This document shows, piece after piece, positions 1-12,197 of a DNA stretch of 64,000 bases. The DNA is from Asterella californica (Eukaryota > Streptophyta > Marchantiopsida > Marchantiales > Aytoniaceae). Under the pieces are notes generated by a model. The model was given only the letters and a program-made list of their open reading frames with translations, did no database searches and was not told the DNA's origin. The stretch is from NCBI GenBank assembly GCA_036924285.1, contig JAYKYS010000002.1, positions 36,750,501-36,814,500 on the forward strand, written 5' to 3'. Within the stretch, counting starts at the first letter, position 1; each line of letters starts with the position of its first letter. Made by a program: the position numbers and the translations under genes.

Positions 1-325
1 ACAAATGCAAAAAATATATATAATTTGGTTTCTTTGGTCAAATATCATTTTAAGAAAAAATAATATTTGTAGGGCACCTGCGGTTTAACTATTGATAATG
101 GAATGATCACTTTTTTCATTTTTTTCAAGAAATACGACGATGCGTCCAAAGGTTTATTAGAAAGAAAAGAGGGAAGAATACAACGAGATGAACAGGAAAG
201 ATCTCACACACTCCAAGCGCAGCTTGTGCCACCAGAGTTTTATTAGAAAAGCACAAGGGAGTATCAACAAAAGAGAGTGATATTGTATTTTAGTTTTCGT
301 GAAAGCTGCATCCGGAGACACGTGA
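1..325. other. AT-rich flank, no gene seen
   Basis: No reading frame here resembles a known protein. The stretch lies outside the left long repeat of the gypsy-type element that follows. It may be older transposon sequence but shows no recognisable motif. Confidence 0.4.
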
Positions 326-1334
326 GGTATCTGGCTATAAAAAGTTGATAGAAGTCGAGAGCGATGAGATATGCAACACCTCACAAGCACTAAACTGTAC
401 TGACCCAGAAAACAATTGTATTTCACTTATTATGCTTCCGCAAACACAGAATATACAATCAGATTTAAAATAATATATATGATCTTCATACAAGTGCTCT
501 AAATCAAAATATAATGCTTGCACCGTGTAGCACTCAAGAAATCGTTTTCAACCATACACAACATGTACCACACTGACACTCCCACTACAAGTTATCGACT
601 CTTAAAGTTTTCCTCAACATATATGTGCCATAAGTACTCTAGTAATTACTGCGGAGTTTAGACCCTCGTAACTTTTTCATACAAGCTCCAAATGCAAAAC
701 TTTCAAGTGTGCATGGAAGCCCTTGTCACCAACTTTCCAGTGCTACCCATGTTGTCCCCAACAGACCCTCACAGCAAATGCTACAACCGTTCAAAGTTTA
801 CAGATTTTGACTCAATTTTCAACACTTTCACATGAATTTCTTTCACAACAATGTTGGGAGGACAGCTTCATCCAAGTTTCAAAAATCTCTCCCTGGAATC
901 CAACAACCTGACTGCACTCTCCAAGAATCCTCACAAAAGAAAAATTTGCTTCTCTTTTATACTCTTCCAGTCAATATCAGAAGCATCCACTTGGCATACA
1001 TGCACATTACCAGACATCTATGACAGAACCATCTGCCACCTCATTGTCCTATCAGCAGCAACATCTAGTCAGCATCCATAGCCAAGTGAGCACTTGACAC
1101 ATCAGACAAATCTGACACGTCAACAATTTTACCAAGTCAGCATCTGCCATGTCAGGTTTCTTTGCCATGTCATCAACTTCTTTCCATGTCAGCATTCGGA
1201 TGCCATGTCAGAATCCATCGTTGACCAAACTCTAAAACTTCAGATCTCCATAACTCATTCGTCTTAGCTCCGTTTGTGACAATCAAAATACCAGTTTTGG
1301 TCTTCTCGATGAGACCTACACGATGGTGCTTTCA
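326..1334 (-). repeat. 3' LTR-like repeat of the left gypsy element
   Basis: This copy matches 3709-4755 in the same orientation, with many substitutions and indels. Its inner terminus (TGAAAGC on the minus strand) is duplicated again in the adjoining 221-bp tandem repeat. Confidence 0.6.
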
Positions 1335-1722
1335 GTAATAGATTCTGGACCATGATGTAAAAATGTATTATTTGAACTTTGATTTCTCACCACATCTTGT
1401 CCACGATACGACATCCACCCTCAAAATCTTTGGATCCTCTGATATGCATCAGATGACATACACATAGTGGACCGGCACAACATACAACACGATAATCTTC
1501 CAATCAAAATACCATTTTTGATCTTCTCGATGAGACCTACACGATGGTGCTTTCAGTAATAGATTTTGGACCATGATGTAAAAATGTATTATCTGAACTT
1601 CGATTTCTCACCACATTTTGTCCACGACACGACATCCACCATCAAAATCTTTGGATCCTCTGGTATGCATCAGATGACATACACGTAGTGGACTGGCACA
1701 ACATACAACACGATAATCTTCC
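1281..1722. repeat. two tandem 221-bp units
   Basis: Unit 1 (1281-1501) and unit 2 (1502-1722) both begin AATCAAAATACC and both end CGATAATCTTCC. They have exactly the same length and differ by roughly ten substitutions. Each unit contains the terminal ~55 bp of the LTR plus ~165 bp of internal element sequence, so the duplication crosses the LTR/internal junction. Confidence 0.9.
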
Positions 1723-2221
1723 AATCCATTTGCATCAACCTCGACGTCAAGATATGCAACATTGTTTTCATCCTAATCTGTCTTCATCACCCTGATCCTC
1801 GTCTTGAAGTCCAATTCTTTCACATAGAGCCTCAATAGACATCCTCATTTTTTTCTGAAAAATACACATGTTGTAATCGTCTTGTCATATTTATCCTTAT
1901 AGTCCACTGTATAGTGAGATCCTCTCAAAACCTTTGGAACCTTCTTTTCATTATCATTCTGATCCTTCGATTTGATTGCTCATCATCCCAACAATGACTT
2001 ATCCATCATCATATACTCGTAACCTCTAGTGCAAATCTCCATCATCAGTATGTTTTAATCTGTCCTCGATGATGTTTGTTGTGACATCATGAAATTCCCA
2101 CATAGTAACATCCAAGTTTATGACCTCTCGTGATATAAACCTAGTGTTTGTAGTTCTTATATATCCTTCGAACCTCTTTTTGCATCCATTGTCATCCTAG
2201 TCGGTTGTATTTTGCACACAA

Positions 2222-3580
2222 CTATCTCACCCATATCCGTCGTTTGTCCTTTAGACTTCTCCTTTGGCTTTGAAAGAGCATCATCCCTCGACAAGTCAAG
2301 AAGATTAATTTCTTGCTGAACCACCACCTCCTCCCAAATCTATCCCTCGAAAGAAGTTTCTTTCTTTTGATCCTCATGTTCTTTCTTGTCTTTTCCATCG
2401 TGGATGTAGTACCCATGTTGAGCTCGTTTGATTTCACAAGCTCATCAAAATCATTCCCATTGAGATCATGTTTAACCTCTTCCATCCTAGCATCATAACT
2501 GATAACTTTGATAGCTGCAACAACATTACCATCAAGTAATCCTCGACCTCTTGTTTTCAACTATCTTTTATCAATGTCGAGTTGAAGAAGAGCATCCATT
2601 TTGCTGAATCCAACTTTCTCATCCTCCCAATAAATGATCCCTTGTTGCAAGGTCTCTGCTAAGTCTTGGTAGTCTTCTTGCTGATGATAAGTTCACTCAC
2701 ATCCAATGCATCGTTGTTCACAATCTAGTTCAAGCAGACGTTTCATCACTGTGGACGTTTTCTTCCCTTCCAACTTAGCACCCTTAACTTGTAGATCCTC
2801 CATTCTCATCATTATGTCATCACTTACAACATCTCTCTCTTTAGAACCCACAACTTGAGTTTGAATAATAGAAACAACTCAAGCAAATGTGATAATTGTC
2901 GATATTGATATTGACCTTCCAGTCACGATCTTATCTTGTCTATGCTCTCTTTCGGCAAGAAGATAAATTATTTCTTGCACAACTTCTCAGTTCCGTGACA
3001 ACCATGCTTCTTCATCTTTATCCTCCAAGAGTATTTCCAACCATTCTTGCAGTTTAGAGAAATAACTCGGTCTTGTAGGTTCTCATACATTCTAAAAATA
3101 GCTTCTTGATCACTCTCTCCGAGTCTTTCAAGAAATATTCTTCTCTAAGTGCTCGTGAAAAGATTCTTATTTATCGTCAAATCGTTTCATCAAACGCTTC
3201 ACATGATCGCTTAACTCAGGTACCGTAGCGAGCTCGAATGTCTCGATCATCTCTATCTCTGCTACTTGATTCCGTTCCATCTCCTTCTCATAAAATCTCA
3301 AATATTTTGAGATATCTCTCCCATCAAACTGATCGAGCTTGTCACCCATTGTTTGAAGCACTCTCACATCCAAATACTCCTTGTGCACATTTTGTTGCTG
3401 CTGTTGCAAAACTAACGTGAATGCTTCAAATATTTGTGTGACTGCTGGATCCTACTCCACCCTTGGTATCCCTAGTGATCCTACCTCCATCCTTAACCAT
3501 GGTTGCTCCCTAATCGTTCCAAAATCATTTCATATCCCTTGACTTAGGTCCGCAACATCATCCCAATCCACTTGATTCAT
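2222..3580 (-). pseudogene. Ty3/gypsy gag remnant
   Basis: Reading on the minus strand from about 3580 downward gives a gag-like protein interrupted by stops. The clearest part, about 3170-3410, has a glutamine-rich stretch followed by DGRDISKYLRFYEKEME and then FELATVPELSDHVK. Past a stop it continues through REEYFLKDSERVIKK. This is the capsid-region pattern of a plant Ty3/gypsy gag family. Further in, 2222-2560 is a lysine/arginine-rich frame that may be the gag C-terminus. Multiple in-frame stops mean it cannot encode a working product. The identification rests on motif memory; the position inside a pair of long repeats supports it. Confidence 0.6.
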
Positions 3581-3708
3581 CTTTTCTCTTCCTCATAGGT
3601 GATGCTTGTCACTCCTAACCTCTTGCAACTTTCCACCCCGGATCTTTCACTTCAAGTTCACCACTTGCATATTTTTATATGCGTGAAAATTATACTCGAG
3701 AATACCAA

Positions 3709-4755
3709 GGTATCTGACCATAGAAAGTTGGTAGAGGTCAAGAGCAACAAGGTATGCAATAACACACAAGCACTAAACTCTGCTGACTAGAAAACAATTG
3801 TATTACCACTTATTATGCTTCCACAAACACAGAATGTACAAATAGATCATAAATAGTTTATACGATCTTCATACAAATATCATAAATCCAAATCCAATGT
3901 CTGCATTGCATAGCCTTCAAAAAATCCTTTCTAACCATACCCAACATGCACCAAACTGTCACACCCATGAAACATTATCAACTCTCAAAATTCCTCTCAA
4001 CACGTATGCGCTTTAAGTATCCTAGTAATTATAGCAGATTTTGGACTCTCACAACGTTTTCATACGAGCTTCAAATTTTCACCTTTCAAGTGTATCGAGA
4101 AGCTCTTGCCACCAGCTTTCCATCTGACGTCGATTTTGATTCAAACTGACCCTCGCAACAAAAGTTACAATGGTTCAAAGTTTGTAGTTCTAACTCAATT
4201 TTACCGCCTTCATCCAAGTTCCTTTCACAACATCAAGGCTGATGTTGGGAGAGCAACTTCACCCAAGTCTCAAAAATCTCTCCTTGGAATCCAGCTGTCA
4301 GACAACACTCTCCAAGAATCCTCACAAATGAAGAAATTTGCTGTCTTTTTATACTATTCTAACCACCTCCTTAGATGACCACCAACATCAGAAGCAACCA
4401 CTTGGTATGCATATAGCATGCTAGTTGGCATGCATGCAAGCATCCATGTCGGAACCATCTGCCACCTCATTGTCCAATCAGCAGCACTGTCTAATCAACA
4501 TCCATAGCCAAGTCAATACTTGACAAATCAGAAAAGTCTGACACATAAGCAATTTCCATGTTACATTTTTCCACATCAGCAACATTTTGCCATGTCAGGT
4601 TTTACCATGTCAGCATTCGGATGTCATGTCAGCATCCATCATTGATCAAACCCTAAAACTTCTGATCTCCGTAACTCCTTCGTCTAAGCTCCATTTGCTA
4701 CGATCAAAATATATATTTTGATCTTCTCAACGAGACCTACACTAGGATGCTTTCA
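3709..4755 (-). repeat. 5' LTR-like repeat of the left gypsy element
   Basis: This is the counterpart of 326-1334. Immediately inside it, on the minus strand, is the sequence TTGGTATTCTCGAG, which weakly resembles the initiator-tRNA primer-binding site TGGTATCAGAGC. Frames called within it are not coding. Confidence 0.55.
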
Positions 4756-4844
4756 GAAACAGAAAGCACCATGTGTCAATGCTCTTTGGGACTTGAGATC
4801 AATTTGTGTACATAGAGCACATCTACCGAAACTAATAGAGCTCT

Positions 4845-5900
4845 TGTAGGAAAATATGCATATGAAGACTTTAGAACCATCATTTGCACCATACTCTAGT
4901 CGTTGCTTTATAGTGCCAAAGAAGAATGATGCACTACGATTCATCCAAAATTTGCAACTAGTGAACCAAGTGATCATCTGAAATACATATGTCGCATATC
5001 CTAGGGGGTTTGTTGAACTGTTTGCTGGAAGGGCTATTTACTCCCTTTGCAAATAAAAAAAATCAAGTCAATATGAAATTAGACATAGAGGTCCAGCTAA
5101 AAATCTTTGTCGAACACGGAGATATAAGAGATCTTTATTCTATATACGATCAGTTTCAACTTGCTGAACAGAGTAGAGATATCACTACCATGAGGACATC
5201 ATTAGGATTGCTCAGAATGTGCACGTTATCACAAGGAGCACTAAACTCGGTAGCACACATGATGAATGGGATGAATAAGATTCTATGAGAGTCCATTCTT
5301 GAGAAGATCATGTCTTTTTTGGATGATATTCCAATTAAGAGATGTATAGAGGAGGAGAAATATGAGACAATGAATCAGAAAGAGTGTACACACTCTGTTG
5401 TTGATCATATTTCAGATTGTGATAAGATTTTATCATGACTTGAAGAAACACACTTAACACTATCAGGTGCTAAGTCTTCATTTGGAGCGTGAGAAGTTGT
5501 GATTAAGGGACACTTGTGTTGGTGGTTTGGATACAAACATGATCTAGTAAAGTGGATATCGGTACAGATGAAAGATACTTGTAGCTCAACAACAGAGGTG
5601 AGAAAGTTTCTTGGTGCTTGTGTCTTTTATCATGTGTGGATTCTTCATTTTGCGATGTGGAAGATCCTCTTTATGATATGTTGAGAAAGCACATATGAGG
5701 ACAAACATACTAAGGTGGTCCATAGATTAAAGCAGTTGTTATCTTCTCCATGTGTATTTCATCGTGTGAGCTATGAGGACAATAAATCAGTTATACTTAC
5801 TGTTGACACTAGTCCAATAGTCATTCGATAGATAGTAGGACAGGATGACGAGGAAGGATTTTGATTTGCACTCAGATTCGGAGCAAAGATGTTGAGTGAG
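4845..5900 (+). pseudogene. Ty3/gypsy pol remnant (reverse transcriptase to RNase H)
   Basis: The plus strand carries a broken reverse transcriptase. First comes EPSFAPYSSRCFIVPKK (about 4870-4925), then LRFIQNLQLVNQV, then DQFQLAEQSRDITTMRT and LGLLRMCTLSQGA (about 5150-5250). Next is the catalytic-site relic FLDDIPIK (about 5315), where the usual motif is xxDD. It continues through VRKFLGACVFYHVWI (about 5600-5650) and RVSYEDNKSVILTVDTS (about 5765-5815), the thumb/RNase H entry. Stops and frame changes separate these pieces. It lies on the opposite strand to the element at 326-4755 and abuts its right LTR, so it is probably a separate, older copy into which or beside which that element inserted. 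Confidence 0.75.
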
Positions 5901-7930
5901 TGACTTATGAACTATATTGCATTATCAACACGAATGTCTCAAGCAATCGCATGTCGGACCTAATAAGTTTGGTAACTCTGGGAATCTCTCCAAAAGTAGA
6001 AGTCTCATCTGTGAGACAACCCTTCAACGTCCATGGTTGCAAATGTACCTCTCACTCTAAATGTTTCACGTCAAGTTCACCAACATGTAATCCATGTAAT
6101 CTTTTATATTACATGTTTTTCTATTTGAAAATACACTGTATATGGCTGTGTAGAGATATGTGGCTTGAACAAAGTGGCTTTGAATCTCAAATTTTCAACC
6201 TAATGTTTCTCTATCTACTAGCTTCTCGTCAATCCAACTGCCACAATTCTATCTACTACAACGGAAAGATGCTCTAGTTTAGCATTCTCACATGACTTTT
6301 CAAAATCTAATCAAATTTTGTATCCATATATGTAAACCAATCAAGTCCCAACACAAGATGCTACACATCTTGGTTTCCTAAGCAGTCCAACAAGATATAG
6401 CATGCACGCCTCAAGCAATACTCCGTTTACAACATAGCATTAACGATGACGGTACTCAAGAGCTCCAAAATTTCAACCAGCAATTTTTGATTCATCGTGA
6501 CTCCTCGTTCTTTTGTCACTTATAGCTGAAATCAGCCACACACTTCCACAATGTTGGCTTCTATGCTGACATGATAGTTTCAGCAGCAAACTTCTCCCCA
6601 ATTGCTCGAAAAGAACAAAAAATGATAATAAAAATGATCAAAAACTTGAACCCGCTAATAACATAAACTTCTCCAAACTTTGAGACCTTAGTTCTCTCAA
6701 CTCGGTTGACCAATGATGATCAAACTTCACAAGAAGCTTTATTTGACCTTTCATCCTGCCTTGAGGATGAAAGGTCAAATAATTTTCAGACCGAAATCTC
6801 AATACAACTCTCTGAAATGGATCAAATCCTAATATATGTTAACTTAAGAGCTTTACAGACCCATGTATGTTTGATCCAAGAATGATCTATTAAACCATTG
6901 AAGATGTTTCAGTAGCCAATATTGCAGTCAGAACCATTAGGACGCAAGTAGAAAGAGAAATCAAAAGCGTTATTTTTTATCTCGTATTCTTCGTATGTGA
7001 GGCCAATGTCTAAGTAGAGCTGACAATAAAGGAAAAAAGATGGAGTGCTCCATAATGCCACTGCGTGAGTTTCACCAGCTGAGTACTCACGTATCTGCTC
7101 CTAGGTATTAATAATGTCACAATTAGAGTGGTGAATAATCTCGATATAAATAAAACACATCGTCAGAAGAACAAGAAAAAGAACTGAAGAAAGTGAGTAT
7201 CGAAAGAAATGAAAGAGTGTAGAAAGATGCGAAATGCAAGTGCAAATGAACATCGGGAGGGACTGAGTGAAATACGTGCTAGCAAGCTTAAAGATGTAAA
7301 AATTCTCTCGAGAAATGTAATTAGAGTGACAAAACGTAAATAACATATGATGGTAGATGCGTGCGCAAGAATGACCCGGAGGAAAGTAGAGCATAAATCT
7401 CGGAGTCTGATAGGAGCAGCAAGGAAACCTCATGTTATGGAGTGACCCCTAATACTATGATTTTCTTATCCGATGATATCAACCACATATAATCAACTTT
7501 GACAAGGTTAGATAAGATTGGACTTACTTCAATCTCCTCCAATACTTAATTTGATTTCGTTTCAAAACCAAACACAATACTGAAAATAAATATCAAACTG
7601 AATTCTAACCTTTAGAAGAAAACCACCTTAAAGCTCGAGTTTGACTACAAGTGCTTCCGGTTACCCAAATAATCTTAATTTGTGGGTTTGCTTTCAAGGA
7701 ATTGAGACATTTAACTGTTATGCAAGAAATGGTTTTGGTTACTACTTTCATCCCAATTTGAAATCTGCGAAATAAAGAATAAAATTTAGCTATTCACCAG
7801 CTTTACAAGTTATTCATCTCGAAAGAAACTACTGAATATTGGTAGACCTCAACAACGTCTAGCGGTTTGATTTTATTTTAGTTGTTAGCACGATAATCAC
7901 TATATTTTCAACTGTTTTGTCTTCTAGTGT
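5901..7930. other. about 2 kb without a recognisable gene
   Basis: Only short unconvincing reading frames occur on either strand. The one clear structural feature is the hairpin at 6739-6782. The first part probably still belongs to the decayed gypsy copy. Confidence 0.4.
6739..6782. repeat. perfect 19-bp inverted repeat, 6-nt loop
   Basis: The arms 6739-6757 and 6764-6782 are exact reverse complements around the loop GCCTTG; the arm core is GACCTTTCATCCT. No protein context explains it. Confidence 0.9.
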
Positions 7931-9334
7931 ATATCGTCCACCACGGACGGAACCGGTTTACATTTCTGGCTGTGTGGGTCCGGTCCCGGTCCCCTGCGTA
8001 GAGAACCACCGCGCCTTTCCATCTGAAACTCAACCGGCGGTACCGACAAATTAGTCTAAGAGAGGACACCCGATCAGTCCAACTGGTCTTGAGACGAAAA
8101 GACGAAAGACAACGAGCAACGCCAGCCCATAAGTGGTGTTAATACGCACCATCGATTACCGTAAGCTATTCGAATGAGCAATGTACGAACCCGCGAAGGC
8201 ATTAACGCAACTCGAGCAGAGTCTAAGAAGTACGATAGGCTGTGTGGCCGTCGGATTTTCGCATCTAACGGTACAAATTTGACTAACTTACTTCACTCAC
8301 ACAGGCGCTGCGTCGTTATTTGAAATTCACGGAGAGTCGGTCGGTTGCATCCAGTCATCGACTAATCTCTCCCGCCGGATAATGCAGCCGCTTCAGCGAC
8401 GGCCGAAAGTCTAACAGTTTAGTTGTAGGTGCCAGGAATAGAGAATCAGAACTCTCCCGTCGGCAGCTAGCTACGGTAGCTTCAGCTCGTGAACCTCAAC
8501 CTGCTGTCCATTCGCACGGAAGGGGAGAATTGTGACGAATGAACGCTGAGAGGTGAAGGAAGGGAAGGGGAGGATGCTTATGAATGAATGCGTGAGAAGG
8601 AGGAAGAGGAGGAGACACAGAGAGACATTCGAGTGATCTTGGCCACCTTTCTTGGTGAGAGAAGGGAGAGAGGGGAGAATAGTGATACTTGCGCAGCAAA
8701 TGCACCGGTTTTTAGCGACTGCGGAGTGGGATTCGTTGTCGGTTTCTTCCACTGCAGGCGATCGCGATCGTTTTGCACCAAGTTTCGAATTGTGGTCAGT
8801 GTATATGAGGGTTTGCACAAGAAAGACTTCGGGTTGTGGAGATTAGGGCAAGGGATCTTTGAACATTCGTTTTCCCCCTCTGTTTGCTCGTTCTTTTGCT
8901 CGAGTTTGTTTGGTTGGATGGAATTGTATCAGACATTACGGTAGCATCAGCAGAGAAGCGGTTTTGGAATTTTGAGAACTGATTTTTATGGTAGAGAAAG
9001 GGACTTGAAGCAGTGTGTGATTTTGGTTAGAAATACCGGCTGGAAGAAGGGCCGTGCCTACGAGAGTTAGAACGCGTGTATGTTTTCTGCAGAACGTAGC
9101 AGGATCAGGGAGCAATTTTCTGTCCTGCGCTATAATGTGAAGCCACCAGTAGCAACTTATCAGCAACAGGAATTCAGATGTAAGATCAAGACAAGTTCTT
9201 CGTGGAGGACGTGGTTGAAAGCATATGTCACTTCTCCTGTGGTGGCTCTTCGAGGCTGTGTCACGACTATTCAAGTAGATAGCGGTTTAGTGCGGTCTTA
9301 TCGTGAGCCTCGATTCAGCAGCATTGCTGCCATA
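7931..9334 (+). promoter_or_regulatory. upstream region and probable 5' leader of the TDP2-like gene
   Basis: Base composition becomes visibly more GC-rich and CpG-containing from about 7930, in contrast to the AT-rich sequence to the left. I see no protein-coding signal on either strand before about 9080. The frame of the TDP2-like exon 1 stays open back to an ATG at 9080, so up to 85 extra residues are possible. I infer that promoter and 5' untranslated leader lie here; no specific element was identified with confidence. Confidence 0.4.
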
Positions 9335-12197
9335 ATGACTTGGGCGTGCCCGAGATGCACGTTCCTGAATCAAGGACAAGTTTTGGTCTGTAGTATTTGT
9401 TCGTTCGACAATCCTCAGCCGGTTGTGGATTCCGGCCCAGAATGGGCTTGCCCTTCGTGCACATATTTGAATCCATTTGTTGAATCCGCGTGTGATATGT
9501 GCAATACCCCTCGACCGGAGCTAGAAGAATTGGAAAGAAAGGAAAGAGCAGAAAATGGTCCAAGGGCCACTAGCAAATTTAGGCCGCTAAGAGCTTGTCA
9601 ACGAGGCAATGCGGACAAGGAAGAGCTTACTGAAGCCACAGAATCGAACGTTGCGAGTCCTGCCACAGCTGATCTGCATTCGTTCCTAAAACCTTCCGAT
9701 ATGACCTCTCGGAAACGTAAGGCAGTCGACGACGAGGATGTTTCGAAGGTCAGTGACATGGAGGGATGTACACCATGCAGGGACAGGAACGGTGCAGGAG
9801 AAGGAGAATTGTCTAATAATTTGCTGGGAGAGCTCCATATGGAGAGGATGGCTAGATTCAACCGTAAGGCTCCTTCAGGTGCTTACTTGGGTCTTGGGAC
9901 CTATCTGGGTGCTCCTGGGTAGGGAAAGTGGTTGTTTTCCTACCAGTTAGTGGTTCACATCTTGTGAAACTAATGCACCATCGATTATCGGAAAGTTTTA
10001 TTCAGAAGATGCAAAACTGGGTAGCTTCAAAGTGAATGAGAGATTCTTATCTATGCAATGTAAATATCAATCTTTGAGCCCTCTATGTATATGTTTCACA
10101 ACTCACTTGGATCCACTATATTTCAGTGACGGATAACTCTCTTGGCTGTCTAATTATGGTCTCCAGACCTTCTGAAGAGCAGTCAGCAGAACTGTGCTGA
10201 AGCATCTGGAATGGCCTCTGATACCGTCATGCAAAGGAGGTCAGAGGAAAGTACAACCTCTAGTTCAGCAAACAGCTCTAACACTATCTTGATCTTGAGT
10301 TACAACGTGTGGTTTCGCGAGGACCTGGAATTGCACGGAAGAATGAATGCAATTGGGAACATCATCCTGCAGCATCAACCTCATGTGATCTGCTTTCAGG
10401 TACGCCTCGATTCACTCTCCAGGTATATGGTTGCCCTAATGGTATGTGGCTTGCGCACGATCCATATGTTAGAACATTGTTATAGTAGAACAATTATTGC
10501 CAGATACGTTGGTGACGAAACATGTAGCTGCCAGCGGCTTACATTCACGTTGATGCAGGAAGTAACTGCTAATATTTACAGCATATTTCAAAGGTCAAGC
10601 TGGTGGAAACTTTATCAGTGCTCGGTTCCACCTGCTCTGTCATCAAAGCGAGCTTATTTCTGTATGCAGGTATGTCCACTTTAGCTCTCTGATCGGGCTC
10701 TTGAAGGGTGATAGATTGAGTTCGAGCTGGAGCCCTTGTGATCAATTTATGCTGGTGATTACGTAGGCTCTAAAATTTTTCCTTTCTGGAAGCTACAGTG
10801 TTATGATATGAGATTTTTGATCCTTCACTTGCTGTCAAAAGAACATATCTGAGGCAAACGTCTGAAAGTGATCTTAGCGGCCAAGAAGATTTTGTGTTGA
10901 TACTGTGGTGTGCTCACCGTTCCAGATGAGTAGGTTACCTGTTTCAAACTTCCATCGAAATCCCTTCAACAACTCAGTCATGGGAAGAGAGCTCTGCATG
11001 GCTGATTTGGATGATGGTCATGGAGGCCAGCTTGTTGTTGCCACTGCCCATTTAGAAAGTCCATGTCCTGCACCACCAACTTGGAACCAGATGTTCAGTA
11101 AGGAACGTGTCATCCAGGCTAATGAGGCTTTGCAGTTGATGAAAAGTCTGCCAAACGTGGTGTTTGGTGGTGACATGAATTGGGATGACAAGACGGATGG
11201 TGCACCTCCACTTCCTGGAGGTTGGTTCGATCCATGGCCGAAAGTGAACGCTAATCAGGTACTGAGTACTCACCATTTCGTATTCTGATGAGTTTATTGT
11301 TCTGTCAACCAGAGCTTCTGACATATCTTTAAAAGGTTCATTATCTTTAACGTCCCAGTTACCTTGCTAGGACGTTTCTTGGTTCTCCGCAGGAAGTATG
11401 CTAGAATTTGCCGTGTCAATTTGATGCGTTGATTGGTCAGTCTCGGTCTCTAAAGTGGCTAAGGACCTGTCGACAACAAGTACGAACTCAGAGAGGATTG
11501 GAGTACAAACTTTGAACTTGGATAGTCATACATGGGAGGAGAGGTTCAGTTGGAATTTACATCTTTAGACCCATCTCATTTAGATTAAACGGTAACGGAC
11601 AATTACACTTCCCGCATAGACGCGGCCCACTTTCGTGGGCTCCGTATAAGAGGCAACACGAATCATATACATGGTGTGTATAGCATCGCGTCGCGGTAGT
11701 CTCAGCTGAGAGTCAAAAATATTTAAACAGTGGTCATCTCAGAGATTATTATTTTCGACCCTCTTGCGGCCTAGCAACGGCAATACCCAACCGACGTCAG
11801 GAGAACGTAGTCAATAGTAGAACTCATGTACCGTGCCGTCTACTCGTGACGAGGAATGTTCGCTGCTTTGACTTGAGTGACGATGTCAAGCAAGATTACA
11901 CCTTGGGGTGGTGCTAACTAATGGTGATTGGTGGTTGAGCAGCCAGGGTTGACATATGACAGTAAAGCTAATCTTATGCTTACTGGGAGTCGCCTGCAGA
12001 AGCGCATCGACCGTTTCTTTTGTCACCTGCAAAACTTCAGAGTTGAGAGTCTTGAGATGGTAGGCACCCAACCAATTCCGGGATTAACTTACCAGAAAGA
12101 GCGGAAGGTGAAGAAAGAAGTTCAAACGCAAACACTGCCAGTATATCCTAGTGATCATTTTGGTCTTTTGCTCAAGTTACAAAGGCTTCAAACATGA
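9335..12197 (+). CDS. TDP2: TDP2-like tyrosyl-DNA phosphodiesterase with two RanBP2 zinc fingers
   Basis: Five exons, 9335-9878, 10167-10399, 10559-10669, 10926-11258 and 11943-12197, join in frame through GT-AG introns to 491 residues. Residues 5-22 and 39-56 are two W-x-C-x2-C-x10-C-x2-C RanBP2-type zinc fingers, a plant-like N-terminus. An exonuclease/endonuclease/phosphatase domain follows, and all four catalytic positions of TDP2 are present: N228 in LSYNVWF, E260 in QEVT (an intron falls between Q and E), D379 in GGDMNWDD and H479 in SDH. By family knowledge it cleaves 5'-phosphotyrosyl bonds left by trapped topoisomerase II, in the nucleus. The start at 9335 puts the first finger at the N-terminus; an ATG at 9080 in the same frame could add 85 residues. 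Retention of intron 1 would stop at 9922 and give a zinc-finger-only protein. The last acceptor is a NAGNAG, so one glutamine is optional. Confidence 0.92.

Larger units (their letters stand above)
326..4755 (-). mobile_element. decayed Ty3/gypsy-type LTR element, minus strand
   Basis: Two long direct repeats, about 326-1334 and 3709-4755, flank an internal region of only about 2.4 kb. They share blocks such as the segment before ACAATTGTATT and the end ending in TGCTTTCA, so on the minus strand the LTR begins TGAAAGC. The repeats are clearly diverged, with indels. A gag-like frame with stops reads on the minus strand next to the right repeat, which fits the right repeat being the 5' LTR. No protease, reverse transcriptase or integrase is left inside, so the copy is internally deleted and non-autonomous. 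Outer boundaries are uncertain by roughly 30 bp and I found no convincing target-site duplication. Confidence 0.65.

Noticed and set aside
11631..11646. Hairpin GCCCAC-TTTC-GTGGGC in intron 4 of the TDP2-like gene
   Set aside because: Only 6 bp of stem; expected by chance at this scale and no evidence of function.
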